Part shown: positions 21,413-35,499 of the stretch, piece by piece | How positions within the stretch are numbered: position 1 is the stretch's first letter | How the letters are laid out: every line of letters begins with the position of its first letter | From: Stercorarius parasiticus | Lineage: Eukaryota; Chordata; Aves; Charadriiformes; Stercorariidae | NCBI GenBank assembly: GCA_013396915.1 | Contig: VWZL01000597.1 | Span: 67,963-131,962 of the forward strand | Reading direction: 5' to 3' | Length of the DNA stretch: 64,000 nt | Position numbers and translations under genes: made by a program | Notes under the pieces: model-generated | Seen by the model: the letters and a program-made list of their open reading frames with translations, nothing else | Database searches by the model: none | What the model was told of the DNA's origin: nothing

Positions 21413-24400
21413 CAGGCCCACTCCTGCCAGACATGGTGGTATCTATACCACTTGCACACTCACTGCATTTTGCGTGCATCCTTATCAAAATGTCTGAAGC
21501 AGAACATCGTATTCCAGCTGCAGGGAAGATAACGCTCCCCGTGGGCAGCACCCCTGCTCACACGTGCCACTCAAGTTTGTTTTTTACACAGTTGCATGGT
21601 ATCGACCTGTGTATCACCCTGTATCAGCACCGCAATACCAAACACGTGCTGCTCTTACAATGCCAGCGGCTCTACAGAGACGCGATGTGAAGGGTGCTCA
21701 CTATCGTGACGCTAAGCGTCTGCAGTTATCGCTGTTCTCAGCAAAAATTAGGAACAAGCAGCACCTCGCAGCGTCAGACCTTGTCTTCTACACAAAAGCG
21801 GTGGCTGACTGATAAAGCGTCTGGCCTGTGGTGTGTTGCCCTTGGTTGGTAGATAATTCGTGTTAAGGTACCATCCCGCGCTTAAAATTTCATAGAAAAA
21901 ATGACAGCATATACCAAATGCTTATATGAAAGTCGCAGTGCCTGACCGGTGGTAATTTGCATCTCAAATTCCAGCAGTTATTTAGTGCTTGATGGCAACT
22001 GTAAAAGTGATAAGGGCATTCTTCAATGTGAATTTGATAACAGCATCTGTTGAAGTAGCCTTTAAACCAAAACAAGACTAGAGTAACCTTTGTGATTTCA
22101 GCAGAAATGAATTAAAATTTTACTTTTTTAAAAAATACAATTTACTTAACTGCTTGTTTTTATTCTCACTTCTAGGTCTGTGCCGTGCACGAGGTTTACA
22201 ATTTCAGGCTTTTGTCAATGATCCCAAGGGGTTAATTCAAAAATTCACACAGAAACCAGTAAAAACGGCAAACATCGTCAAACTTGCAAAAAAAATCAAG
22301 CTACTCGGGAAATGACAGACACAGGAATTTATTTTACCAGTTGTTAAAAGCCACTGTCTGTAATGCAGAGCGTAACAGTTGCAAAAGTTTAAGGCAGGAA
22401 GTAAAGAAAATGTTTTGAAACTTCTTAGATGATTTCTAGGCAGGCAAAATCTTGTATCCCCCCTTCGCTGGAAAACGGCCAGGGCACCATGGTTAGCAAG
22501 TGCGCTCTTGCAAGAACTGCAGTAAAATCTCTAGTGACCACAGGTGTTTCTGCCTTTACTTTCCTAGCGCAGCAAAGACACGCTGTCCTAGCATGGGGCG
22601 GAGGAGGAAGCTGATACAACCGCTGTTCAATTAGAGGCCAAAATATCACAGTGATGAATGTTCTTTGTTCTGTACTGCGTGTGCTTATTTGTTCCTTCAC
22701 GTGCTGTTGGTTGTGAAAAAAAAAATGTTTAACAAATCGGTTTTGATTAAATGTTCTAAGGTAGCTTTCTGTGTGCAGCTATATGCAGAGCCAGGTGGCA
22801 GAGTCAGCCCCCTCTCTGTTGATGTTTTCTTTTTATTCTAAGCAAAATGGGTTTGTTTTTGAGCAGACTCACTGGGTAGCTTTCCAGTGAATAAGTGGAA
22901 CTTCAAAGTAGCGTAAGAATTGTGAAGGTGCTCAGAGGTCTCTTCAGGGCCAGGTTGCACTGGAGGCCGTGTGCACACATGAGTCCCAACGCTTTCTTTG
23001 AACTGACAGTTTAACATTTGTAGCAGTTAAATGTCTCTCAAATGTCTCTTCCAAAAATAGGCTAGTGAAAAGATTTCAAACTTCTACAGAGATTTAAAAA
23101 CTTACCCAACTACTAAATGTACTGCCACTTGACGGCAAATACAGTTTTGAGATTTTTGGAGTGCGCTCTCCAGACATAGGGTTTAGCAAAACATTTATTT
23201 GTTTTGGAACAAAGGCGGCTGAAAAGCTTTTTAATTAAAAGTAGGATTCCTCAATTTTTTTTTCCCCGTGGTTTACTCATTAAGTACTTATGCTCTATCA
23301 ATTCTTCCCTGATGTCCAGAATTCAGTGAGAGTATGTTTAGGCCAACATCCAACACATGCAAATTCTGTTCTCCTCCCACAGTCTCCCATTTGCTAATGA
23401 TGAAAGTATTACCACCGGCACATATTCAACTGCTTCCTTGGATGGAGGCATTAATCTTTGAGGGGACAGTTCAACTTACTAATGCAAAACATGACTGGGG
23501 GAGGATCTACTGCTGTGATTTATGATGGGTGGAGAAAAATATAAGCATCCACCCAACTGTGGGAAACCTTTGAAAATTTTCTTGAAATTCTTTTTTTAAT
23601 TTAATGCAACTTTCTTCTTTTTTCTAATTCACAAGCAAAGGAAAGCAACAGGCAACTGGTATCCTGATGACTCATGTGATACCCTTTTCCAATACCATGT
23701 TTTAATCAGTAGTCATAAATATGGCTATTTCTACCTACCAGAATCCCAGAATGCCATCCTTGCCTCTGGGCTCCAGAGGTACAATATAATTATCATCATC
23801 ATAGTCTCTGACACCACCTGTATGCAGAAGTACAAGGGAATTATGCAAGAACAAGCAAACTCAGAGTAAAGATTTAGAATAAAGGCAGAATAAAGATTTC
23901 CATCTAGGGCTAAATTGTCATAGTCCAACCTTACGTACATACCTAAGCAGTAGCTTGAGGTGTCACTGAAGCTCGCGTAGGTACAACTACACTAGTTTTA
24001 AGTGAGCTGAGTCTTTTACCAGTAGCCAGGAGCAACACAGACTTTATCTTGGACTGCTAAGCCTAACTTGGAAGCTGGGTGGATGCTACAGAAGGCTGCT
24101 GGCTGCTGTGTGCACTTTGCTGTAGGTACCAGAGATTCCGCGAACACTTACACGAGGCTTCAGTCCCATCCTGACATACCCAAAGAGCAAGATGTATCCA
24201 TTTGACTATGTCTTCTAGGACAAGTGACATTTTACACTTGCTCTGATATAGGAACGACCTGCGTTCACATATCCCAAAGAACCTGGGCCAGACGTGTGAC
24301 ATGTTTCTTGTTGCTGTTCTAGACAGTTTTGGCTACCACAAGCATCCTTTGTGGGACAGAGAGCTGTCTCTTCCAAGATCCTAATATTTTTTCTTCTCTG

Positions 24401-26879
24401 GTTCAGCAACTCCATCCCAGTGTTCCCCACACTGTCCCATGAGACACCAGAAGCCTCACAGTGGCCACCCATGGAGTTGAACCACTGTATCTGGGAATCC
24501 TTGGCCAGATACAATCAGAAAGAACAAGTTCTTTCCCTCGCTGTATATCTCTAGTTTGAAATCAAAGTTCTGCTCGATGGAGAGGGAATCTCCAAGGCGC
24601 TCCTGTGTAATCGTTTTATTGCAGCAGTTGCCTCGCAGACACTAAGGGCCAGGAAAACAAATCGGTGTTTCTGGAGGAAGAGAAATGCCGAGCTATGAGG
24701 CTTGGGCACATGAGCAAGATATGACTGAACAAGTTACTGCACATGGACTGAGCCTGTTAATTGGCCACACATCGCCTCTTTGCATGAAATGAAAGCTTAA
24801 GCCTCACGAGGAGCTGTAGCACAGTCATAGGTAGTGTTGCTGCTGGGTAATTTATTTTCTTCACAGAAATGGATGCTCGAAACTTATTCTGGGTATTTTA
24901 TAGCCAAAAAAATGGACAGAGCAGCACGAGAGGAAAGGTCAAGTATGGCTTAGTTTCAGAGTACATCTGGATGAACAGCAGACATTGTATTCGTGTGGTT
25001 TCAAAATCTCATTCAAATTCAGACATGTTAAGACAGTTACACATCCGCTTTCCACAAACATCCTAATAGCTGAGCGTAATCGCCAGTATCTGGGCAGAGC
25101 CCACACTAACCTGAGTGCTGGAATTTTTGCCAGATTCATTAGGAAGGAGCAAAGGAACTGAATATGCAGTGCTTGGCTGAAAATCAGTTTGGTGGAAGAA
25201 ATATGTGGAAGGGCTGCAAATATCTGTAAATGGTAAAAGTAAATAGTAGCCTAGCATTAATGAATAGAAGACAAGCTGCAGGCTGAATTTAATGGAAAAT
25301 TAAAATCAAATCTTTTAATCATGCCCACTTCAGATGTTTGTTAGTAGGTTGGATTCTGGCTCAGTTTCAGTAAGGGTAAGACACAGATTACAGTAGAATT
25401 GCACCAAAGTCCCACCAAGATAAGTGAGTTTTGAACGCAGCCCTGTTGTGTTGCATTCCTGGGGAGGTTGAATGAGTGGATTAATCTGGAGCCCTGAAAA
25501 CATCTGTAAATTTACAGCAGCGGTGTAAGTTATGTCAAGAGTATTTGTTCATACCTCACTGGGGATCTGCAGAAACAGCACTCCAACTCCATAAAATGCT
25601 TTTATCTTAGAAAGGAAGTGATCATGACATCAACTCTTCAGCAGTGAAACTGGAGACACTCAGTGAAGTGACAGAGTTTACAATCTGCTCCCCAGCTTCC
25701 ACAGCCAACTGCTCCCTCCCTCGCATGCACAGCTGAATCGAAGACATTTAGGTGACATCTAAACGTGGGAGAACACAGCTGGAAATGCTGGATGTTTGAA
25801 CCATCAGAGCATTAAAGTTATTCAAATCCCAGTTGCTGGAGCAGTATGGCACCTACCCTCATGCACAGGAGAGGAAGAATCGCTTTCCATGCACTTCCAT
25901 ATCATATTACAGCCTGGATTTATTTACGCTCTGGGCCCCTTTATTGATTAATACTGTTGAGAGATTTAACTAGCCACTCAATTACCCTGGCAGGCAAGGT
26001 CTGAGATGTTTTATTACCCCTCTTCCCACACATACACACCAGCTCACTGAACAGATTTTATGAATTATTGAAGGTGCCATTTTAATGTACTCAGCAAGGT
26101 GCTCTGGCAAGGGGCTTCCTAGGTTCCCCTTGCATTTTAATATCAGATGCATTTCAGCTGCTGGCAGAGGGCTCTGGGCCCTAAAGGCTGTACTCAGTGT
26201 TCAGATCTGTTAGTGCTCACATCAAGGACCATTACCTAACCTGCCGGTCAAGCAGCTGATTATATTAAACTGAGGTTTGCCAATAAATAAGAGAGAGTCT
26301 GCAAATCTCCACCCAGAGCAATCTGTTTTCAGGCTAATTGGAAGCTATTTCTTGCCAGAACCCTGCTTGTCCGTATATCAGCAGGTATCACCACACAGTT
26401 CCTTGTAAGACATCATCTCTATCTTGGATGAGAACAGATCCACCCTCAGATTCTTTTTACACCTGCATACACAGCTTGGTCCATGCCACCCATGGGGCCC
26501 CTCCATCAGCCCTGGTTTGTTGGCAGGAGACACAGGCCGCTCTTTAGCCAGCACCCTGGTCCTCTGGGACCCCCTCCAAAGCCCACTCAAGTCAACAGGA
26601 TCCTCTGCAGCAGCTCCAACAGGCTTCAGCACTAGCCCTTTCTTCGGTGACCTGTGTTAAAAATAACCGCTCACCTCATGAGGGGAGGAGGAGCAGGAGT
26701 GTCACATCCCTCATCTTTCACATCTACAGAATCATAAGTTTAGGAGGCCAGAAGAAGGTCACTCAGCATTCAGCCTGGGCTTCTCTCTAGATAGGGCAGG
26801 GCCAACGTGGGGTGAGGAGTGGGCATGACTTGTATAGGGGAAACCTCCAGGTTTAAGGACCACCTCCTTCTCCAGGAAA

Positions 26880-26970
26880 GAGCTGAAAGTCATGGTCAGA
26901 AAGAACTTCTCAGACCAAGAAAGTCTTTCCAAAGCAGTCCAGGTGGACAGTGAAGTCACATTTATCACTT
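26880..26970 (+). mobile_element. Possible degraded CR1 fragment
   Basis: The phrase GGTCAGAAAGAACTTCTC, followed after about 30 bases by GTCCAGGTGGACAGTGAAGTCAC, resembles the spacing and wording of the CR1 3' region (GTCAGAAAGAATTTCTTC ... GCCCAGGGAGGTGGTGGAGTCAC). The flanks do not extend the match, so this could be an old truncated copy or chance. Confidence 0.3.
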
Positions 26971-28296
26971 CATCTGTCTTTGATCTCCTTAAGAGCAGCC
27001 TTAGGACAAAAATCACCTACGGAAGCCAAAATATTAGAAGCCAGCAGTGACTTCCCAGAGCAGCCTGGATCTGTCCTGTTATGAATCAGAGGACTCCTTG
27101 TTTTTCCTGCTCCAAGAGCTGCCCACCTGAGAGGAGGTTTAACACTGGCTCCCTGCTGGCTTAAGGCAAAGAGCTGCAGAAGTGTGTGTGCTTATAGAAA
27201 CAGCCACCTCCTCCTCTCTGATGTGAACCTGGGAAGTGTTGAGACCTGCAATGGCATAAAAATGGGATTCTGAGGCGTTTTTTCACAGCTGGCATTTCGT
27301 GCATGGGCACCACTGCCCCTGAGGAGGGGAGGCATGGCCAGGAGAACTCCTGAGCCCAGCTCACTTGGGATGACTGACTGCTTCCAGCCGGCTCTCAGCT
27401 TCGCCTTGGGAAGGGACTGTTAATGAAACTTTCCCCTTTATGACTAACTGGCTTGGGGATGTCTATGTTTTCAAGTAGACCAGTAGCATATACAATTTCA
27501 AGCAGGCATTGCTCCAGCAAAGGCCTTACTCATCCCATGTAGAGCCAGGGCAGAAATTATAGTTTCCTTTATTTACAGGCATGTGTAAATAACAGCTGTA
27601 ACAGCGGGGAATGTCCAGAGGAGATAGGACAAGACATAATGTGCTTCAGCAGCAATGAAGGAGCTTTCTTCCTCCCCCAGGTGGTTCAGGAGGGGAGCGG
27701 GCAGCAGAGCACTGTCACTGCTGGAGCCTTTCTGGGACAGGTTGGGCAAATATCTGGCAGGAACAACACAGGCAAGGCCAAACCTTGGCCTTGGATGAGC
27801 TACGTCATGCACAGCTCTCTCTCTCCCTTTCTGTGATTTGCCTTCAGTATTCTGGTTTTGGGCAGAGGCTGAGAGTTTCTCTCCCTAAAAGCCCAAGATG
27901 AGCAGTTACTCCTAACTCAGGCCTTGGAAGCCCCACTCCTACCGATACAAAGAGCGAGCACTTGGGAGAAAAAACCACAACTCAGGCTCTTCCTCATCCT
28001 GTTATCAGCCAGCTTTTTCAACTGACAAGGACAGGCTGCCTCACAGAAATGTAAAATTCAGCAGAGACGCACCCTGCAGCGAGTCTGGGCACTGCTGTTT
28101 TCAGGAGCTGGGATCTGTACCTGCGTTGCAACACTCCAAAGCAATGATCCCTCCTCATCCTTGCACATTTCTAGGAATCCAGAGGAATAGTTCTCCAGCA
28201 CAGAAGCCTGAAGCAGTGAGTGACAGGGAAGAAAAGTTTCCAGTGGAGCGTCAGGGAAGATTCTTTAGTTTTTAGTGCATTCAAACTCATTTTATT

Positions 28297-28352
28297 AAAA
28301 AGAAAAAACAAAACAAAACAAAAAAAACAAAACCAAACCAAACCCAAAACCC
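28297..28352. repeat. A/C-rich low-complexity tract
   Basis: A run of AAAAC, CAAAA and CCAAA units in intergenic DNA. Its complement closely resembles the T/G tract at 18506-18576. Confidence 0.75.
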
Positions 28353-29782
28353 ACTGATCTGCTAAGATGTCAGACCTGCCCATATGTGTATGCCAGGCAC
28401 TTATTGCCCCACAGCAAAGAGGAATACCCAAGGGCAAGGAGATAATGGAATAAGAGTTATTTTTAACCTTATTTATTTATTTCCCTCTTTTTTGCACATC
28501 TGACCTCTCTGCTCCATGATTTCACATAGCAATTGCATGGAAATGCAGTTTAGCTGAACAACTTGGCTGGGATTGGAGATATCTAACTGCTGACTTCCTG
28601 CCTGACAAATCAGAGATGCATTTCTGAGAGGTATTTAGGTATTTAACTCCCCTAGGTTGCTGTCGCTTCCTTTCCCTCATCTGTGTAAGTGGCAAGGTCT
28701 TTGAAGACCTAATTTCTCATAATTATTTCTGTACTACTTTGATTTTGGTAGTGACTGTAATGCAGTAATGGTTATGTCCAATTAAACATCAGAAATGTAC
28801 ACATCTCAGCATTTGTCCTTTGTCAAATGCAACAAGGTACAATCACTAATAAAAACAAACCAGGACAGAAATCAAGACAAAAAAGGCTAACCCTGATTTA
28901 GGAATTCTCTGCCCATAGCTAATGCACTCCCCAGGGCTAGGGACAAGCTGTGAGAGCTGTTCTACTCATACGCCAGGTTAACCCTAGTGTTTCCCAGGAG
29001 AGGATTTTGGTTTTATCAACACTATAAAATGTTGCAGGATGCATTCGCGATGCGTATCCAGGCACTGGGAAGACACCTGACCTGGCAGTACTGGACAGCA
29101 AGATCATCCAGAGCTATGAGGGCTATGGAGCTTTCCCATGACTCATGAAATTGTAGTCAAATATTCCATGACTCATTAATTAACCTAACAAAACCCAGAA
29201 GGAAGAAAAGCTATTGGGTTGTTGGTTGACAAGAGCCTTTTAAAATGAACACGGCATAATAAGCAGGATACCAACATCCTCTTTCTGACTCTTGAGAAAC
29301 TTGTAAGGAAGAGTTTTATCCACTCACTTATTACCAAGGGACCTCAGCTGAGGTTAAGTAATTAGGATGGGACACTTTTTGCAGCTTCGAGGCTTGAATA
29401 GCAACATTAATATAATGCAGTTACAGAAAACACGCCCACATGCAACAAGCTATTAATAGTAGCTTATATTTAAATGCAGTTCCCTTCCATTCTACTACAA
29501 ATAAACAGAATTTATCAAATACATAGAAAACAGAACGTAGTCTTAAATGAACCACGTGATAAAATACAGTAAAGAAGGTTAACTGTCTCCCCTTCTGCCA
29601 AAATGTTATGCACTTGCTTAACACTGTGACAGGAATAGTCTGATCCTGGACAGGGCATGGAAAGGGAGTTTCCAGAGTACTGGGTGCATTCATGCTTCCT
29701 GCTTTGCAATGGATTTCCTGGGAATCTCTGGGTACCTTTGCAACTACAAGATAATCATGCTGCTAAATTAAATAGTGTAGAT

Positions 29783-29873
29783 AAACCTCTCTAATCCCTC
29801 TGTGCCTCTGTTTTCGCTATAAAATAGGGTGAGGGGAATAGTAGAATAGAGAGGATGAAATATATTAAGTATT
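29783..29873 (-). mobile_element. MIR-like SINE fragment
   Basis: Read on the plus strand, the segment runs AACCTCTCTAATCCCTCTGT, then GCCTCTGTTTTCGC, then TATAAAATAGGGTGAGG and AATAGTAGAATAGAGAGGAT. This follows the reverse complement of the MIR core (CCTCTGTGCCTCAGTTTCC, then CTGTAAAATGGGGATAATAATAG). The element therefore lies on the minus strand. It belongs to the old tRNA-derived CORE-SINE group found across amniotes. Confidence 0.65.
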
Positions 29874-32800
29874 GTGGGGCCGGTGGTTGACTGCAGTAAC
29901 AGAGGCCATAGAAGGGCCTGGGATGCTGCTGGTTGAGCAGGTATAAATTCCAGAGGGGCACAAGGGGATTGGCAGTGGAAAGCCTGTCCACTGTGGGACT
30001 TACAGGGCATAGAAAGTACCCCATTATTTCTAATTTGACATTCAGTCTCTGCCCAACCCTTTGCATATCTGGGATCCTAACATCTTGTTTGAATTCTCTT
30101 GCGTAGACATAATAATACAGACCTAAGTCTAAGGAGCAATCCAATACATTTTACATTTAAAACATCACAGTCAGTTTGGTTTAAATAACATGTATTGTGT
30201 CATTCTGACAATACTGATACAAGTTAAGAGATTTTCTTCTTCAGAAGCTATATGTGATGAATAAAGAGAAAAAATAGGCAGAAGAATAGAGTTTAAATGG
30301 TATCTAGGGGAAAGAGCGAAACAATGGAATTTTTTGTTTTTAGAGAACTTGTTTATTTTTTGATGACATTATCCTGTAGTTTATAAGACTAGGATTTGCT
30401 TGGCAGAACTTCCTTCAGATCTCAGGGTCTATATTGAGAATCAGGTTTTTCTGTCAACAGTCTTAATCCTTTAGCTAATATAGTGTCTTTCATGAAAAAC
30501 TCCAAGCACTTTGTAGTCCTCAGGTCATACGTTTTAGGATTATACTCAACCATTCTCAATTTAATGTCTCACTCCTGTATGAGCCTAGAGACACAGCCAG
30601 ACGAGAAAATTGTCATTATATTGACTTGCACCAGCAGAAGCCCTGGCTAATGCCAGAGAATCAACTTGGAAGACATGCGTAACCGCTGTGGCATCAGTTT
30701 AATGTGTCACAGGACACCAAATTAAGGCCATGATAAAAAAATAACCTGATACCTGTATGGGTAAGGCACAGAAGGGCTCTCCCTGTGACTCTGACACAGA
30801 ATAAGCCATTGTACATGAGTAGGAAGAGTGGCCATAGCAAGATGCACACTCATTTTTTCATGTGTGTATGTTCATTCAGATCATTGCTTGTGAGTGAGAG
30901 CTGGGAGGATTAGGTCTTTGTAGTTTTTCTTACGGTGAGCTTCAGAGGAAGGGTCCCTCGTATCTAAATAGGATACCCCAACAGCATTGAACAAAATATC
31001 AGAAAAAAAAAATATACCAGCAACAATCAAAACACAAACGTTACCAGTTACTGCAAGCCAGCACTGTCACTGAGGATGAGAGGTGCCACCCACAGACCCG
31101 CCCACGTCAAAGCAACCTGCCTAATTTGATCAGAATAATTCTTAGCGGTAGGATTCAGTTAAAAAGACCATGCACAAATAGGCCCTGGAGGAAATTATAG
31201 CGTTTTAACAACGTAAGTATACTCTTATCTGAGTCATAGAGGATCTGTTGTTACACAATGAATCAAGTGTCCTCCTTGTAATGGTTTAGCCAGTTCCCCC
31301 GTGATACAGAGGAGGCACACACCATCTGCATCCCACAGGAAACATCCTGCCTCTCCGTGGCTGTCAGCACGGCATCGGCCATGTCAGGGCATCACTATGC
31401 ATCGCAGCAGCAGCCAGTTATTTACCATCCCTGCCGACAGATCCTGAACAGCACACTGGATTTAGGCTAGCCATTCATTGCTTTTCCTCGCCAAAGCTCT
31501 TGCCAACTCTTTAGCTTTTAAGAGCAGACTTGCCAACACAAGGCTGTTGCAACACAAATGCCTCCTCACTTCAGCGCCAGAGGTTGCAAGTGGGAATGAA
31601 GAACCACTGGGCTGCCGGAATGCCTGCCTGATTACTTCTAGCAGGGGAGAAGAGGTGAAAAATTTCAGGAGAACATAAGTAATGAAGATGTTCCAGGTTC
31701 ACAGTGTGCAATGATTAGAGCCAGCATTAAACCTATTCTGTAACTACACAAAATGACTGACTTACTCATTGCTGACTTACATAACGTCTGTTTTGTTTTT
31801 TTTTTTCCCTTCTCCTGTTATCCAAGAAACCAAGGCCTCTCTGCTCTTTACCCACTAACTTCATTAAAGCATAGTACCTCTTATCGTGCAGCTCATTGTA
31901 ACAGGTTTGCTGGGTACATGTGTTTTCCAGGAAGTTTCCAACGGTACTCCTTGTACCGATTGCAAGAACTGTTATCAATCAACTGTTTTTAAATAGACAG
32001 TGATGCATACATAGCTTCTGCAAAGGGTTGTTTTAAATCTGCATTTCATTTATCTTGAAAAAGGAAATATGTTTGGCAAAGTTATCTCCTTGTGCCCTCG
32101 TGTCTTTGACCTCAACCCACTGCCAGTGCTAAAGACCCAAGGGCAATTAAAGGATTTAGCCCTTTGCTACCCACTCTTCAAAGGTGTCAATCAGTGAATG
32201 TTAGGGTCAGGCTACACTATTAAGTTCAATTTCAACATTTCTAATGTGGACAATATTCTGTCTACCCACCTTCTGCCTGGAATATCTACATTTTAATACA
32301 TCCTTTTATTACAGCCCTGATAGGCGTGACTGTCAAGTGTCAGGCTGAGCCCAGAAGCAAAACAGGACAGAGCACTTAGAGAAGCAGGCTACTGGGAGAT
32401 TCCTCAGCTCTTACATGATCTCAGAAGTGACCAAAGTAAGAAGGAGGGAGCTTAAAGAGCCTGCCAAAATGGATCCTGTTTGGAAATACAGACAGCAGCT
32501 GAAGCAGACTCAAACAGTGCTTCTTGTTCTCTCTTGCGTATAAATAATAGGACAAAAAAGGAAGCCAAAAAAAAGAAAAAAGCCAGTTCATCTCTGACAC
32601 TCGCTTTTTGTCTGAAGCTCTTGAGATTTTTGATAGTTTTTCAGTTACCTAAAGTAGAGATGATTTAACTTCATGTTATAATATTAGGGGAGTACTGCCT
32701 GCTATGTAAAATGAAACACTAGAGATATCTTCTAAAGTACATCACAAAGAGAAGGTAATTATAGAAGGTATTTAAGCCTGAAGAGTCAGTTGTTTAAGTT

Positions 32801-35472
32801 TCAGGGCTAATGAATTCCCGATAAGAAATTTCTGAGCCAGAAAACTCATGGTGGGACTAATGGAAAAATCCCAACTTAACTTGAAAAGGCAATCAAAATT
32901 TGTCAAGCATGTGAAGTTATCCAGTCCAGACTGATGCTAGGAAATGCCGGCAGCACTGTGACGTTCTGGGCATGATAGAAGATCCAAAGTAATACAGAGA
33001 AAGAGACTGAAGAGGGGAGGGGGAAAAGAAAGGAAGGTAGAATTCACAAAAAACAGCACATGAAGATCTTCCAGCCTGGGCTACTGACACATGCCATCTG
33101 GTCAGAGATCAAGCCTTACCACAGATGACATCATTTTTGCAGGAACTGGCAAAATCTGCTTGCATATACTACCAAAAAACCAACCAAACAAAAAAGGAGA
33201 CATTCCAAGGTCATTTGACAGCCAAAATGCCATCAGCACGTCACCCCTGTCCCTCTGAACTGAGCCAAATGGAGCATGAACTCTGCCCCAGGGCAGAAAC
33301 ATCCACTGTCGCTTCCTCTGTGGTGGAGAACCTGCTCTTGAACCAACACCCTGAGCTGCGCAGAGCCAAGCAGACCCCGCAAGACAGGCTGGCGTGGCCT
33401 TCCTTGGGACTTTTTTTGAACTGCAGATGTTCAGCTCATGAGTACCTGGTGCAACATCTATTTTAATATGACAGGGGAAAAAAAAAAAGTCTCAGTCATT
33501 GCCCCGATATCTGCTTACCTTGTCCTTCTGTGTTAAGACAGAATTTAACCTACATAACATTTCTGTATTGTTGTAACCAGAGCATTGGATGGTTGCGCTC
33601 CATGCGGAATTCCGTAAGGCTGGATTATGCCTTTCTTTTCTTTATCTCCCACGTTTTGAACAGGCCTGGTGACACCAAACCAGCTCATGTTCTGAGCTAC
33701 CTCATACCTGGGGCTGTTTCAGCGATCTGTTCCCGGGTTTACCAAGTGCTGAAGCACAGCGGCTTCCTAGATACCAAGAAGTTCATTAATTAATTTGTTA
33801 GCAAACATCTTTGGCTCCTTGATTAGGTCAGCCAAAGGGAAATAAGAGCTCCGGTCCCAGAGAAACTCAGGCCTCCACGTGGCTTTGAGCTTGGGACTTT
33901 CCAAAGAAAGCCAGCTCTGAAATATTGGTGTGCAGACTGCCAGCTTGCATCCCAGGCGCTGGGACAGAAACCAGTAACAGAGCTCCAAAGCTCATGGTGA
34001 AAACACTGTTCTGTGTGAAACTGCACACAAGGACCAGACACAGGCAACGTCTAATGATTTTTTTGTTTGTTTTGGGGTTTTTTTGGTGTTCTTTTTTAGG
34101 CTCTATTTCAGCTACCCTCATTTCCCCCCCAAAGTTAACACCCAGCTGTTAATTGTAGGTGTTTCATCTTGGTGAGTTTGTGAAGCTGGAGCCAGTACAG
34201 TGGAAATCCTGCACTCTGCACCAAAAGACTCTGCTGAAGCCCGTCATTTATTGCCTGAATGGAAAGAGTAACAACCCAACCCAAATATTTGAACTTCTCT
34301 TTGTTCCTGGCAGGACTCTTGCAGCATACACGCGAGCAGATTGCATTTGTTTTTGCTCGGATGGGAGAAGCAATAGAGATAGAGCTGGGTATGAGCCGAG
34401 TCCAGTGTGCAGGAGAGGCAGATGCTGTTCCCAGGGCTGTTCCTAGGTGCGCAGAACTGGAGTACCAGCACACGTAGTTCTATCAAGGCAGGGCGAGTTG
34501 GTCCCTGGAGGCTTATCAGGGTATAGATCAAGGATGGTTGTTGATCATGAAGAGCAGTACAGGGCAGAAACTCCAGCGGGTAAATCCTCTGCCTGCTGGG
34601 GGTATGAGCAGAACTGAACCAACCCCCCGAAGACCCCAGATCTGAATAAAAGTCCAGGTGGTTCAAACTTGTACCCTCCTCAAAACTGCTCCAGCCTGGT
34701 CACATCCCACTTGACCAGAGCAAAGCATTCACCAGACAAACAGCGCCCTTCAAAATAATGGCATTTTCCTGTCCTTATTTCAGAGCAAGGGCAGGACCAC
34801 TGGAAAGCTCAGTGACCCCAGCTGCACAACCACACAGTTGTTCCCCTCCATTTCTACATCTGTTAGAAGTCCAAATACACAGCCCTGCGGTTGTGGGGCT
34901 AGTTTGTCTTTTTAAGTAGTTACAGTGCAAGTAGAACTCATGCAAGATGTCCCCACCATCCTCAAAAAGCACAAGAGCAGGAGATCAGAGGCCTCCACCA
35001 CCTGCACACCAGGAGGCCACGAGCAGACTTGGTCTCACTGATAGCGCTGGCGCAATTTAAACAGCCTGTGGAAAAACAAACAGCCTGTCGGTGGATGGGC
35101 CCGATGCCCTGGCTCACAGCCCAAGGAGGGAAACCGGAGAGCACTGAGCAGAGGAGTCAGAGGACAGCCCTTGAGCCAAACACCCACCACAGAGGTTGGT
35201 GGCCAGTGACCTGCACAGGGGACAAGGACTGAGCCGAGGAGCACCAGTGAAGTGAAGGCACCATCTCCCCAGCTGGCCTCCGCCCCACTCTCCCTCCTGG
35301 CACTAATTTCACCAGCAATCACAAGTCTCCAGTTTAGAGTCTCTAGTGACATAACTTGTAATCAATAGAAAAGGCAAGAGTAGAATTAACTTCTAATACT
35401 TCTCCTGCTGCTCACCCTGCCCTAATTCAGCATGGTTTGCTAAATACTGCATTTAGGCTTTTGTTCTGGCAT

Positions 35473-35499
35473 TAAAAAAAATAATAATAATAAAAAAAT
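35473..35499. repeat. AAT microsatellite
   Basis: A short A-run, then (AAT)4, then A-run. Confidence 0.8.

Noticed and set aside
26715..26760. ACAGAATCATAAG start that could be an antisense CR1 terminus
   Set aside because: The following bases do not match the antisense CR1 3' region, and only a short chance-length match remains.
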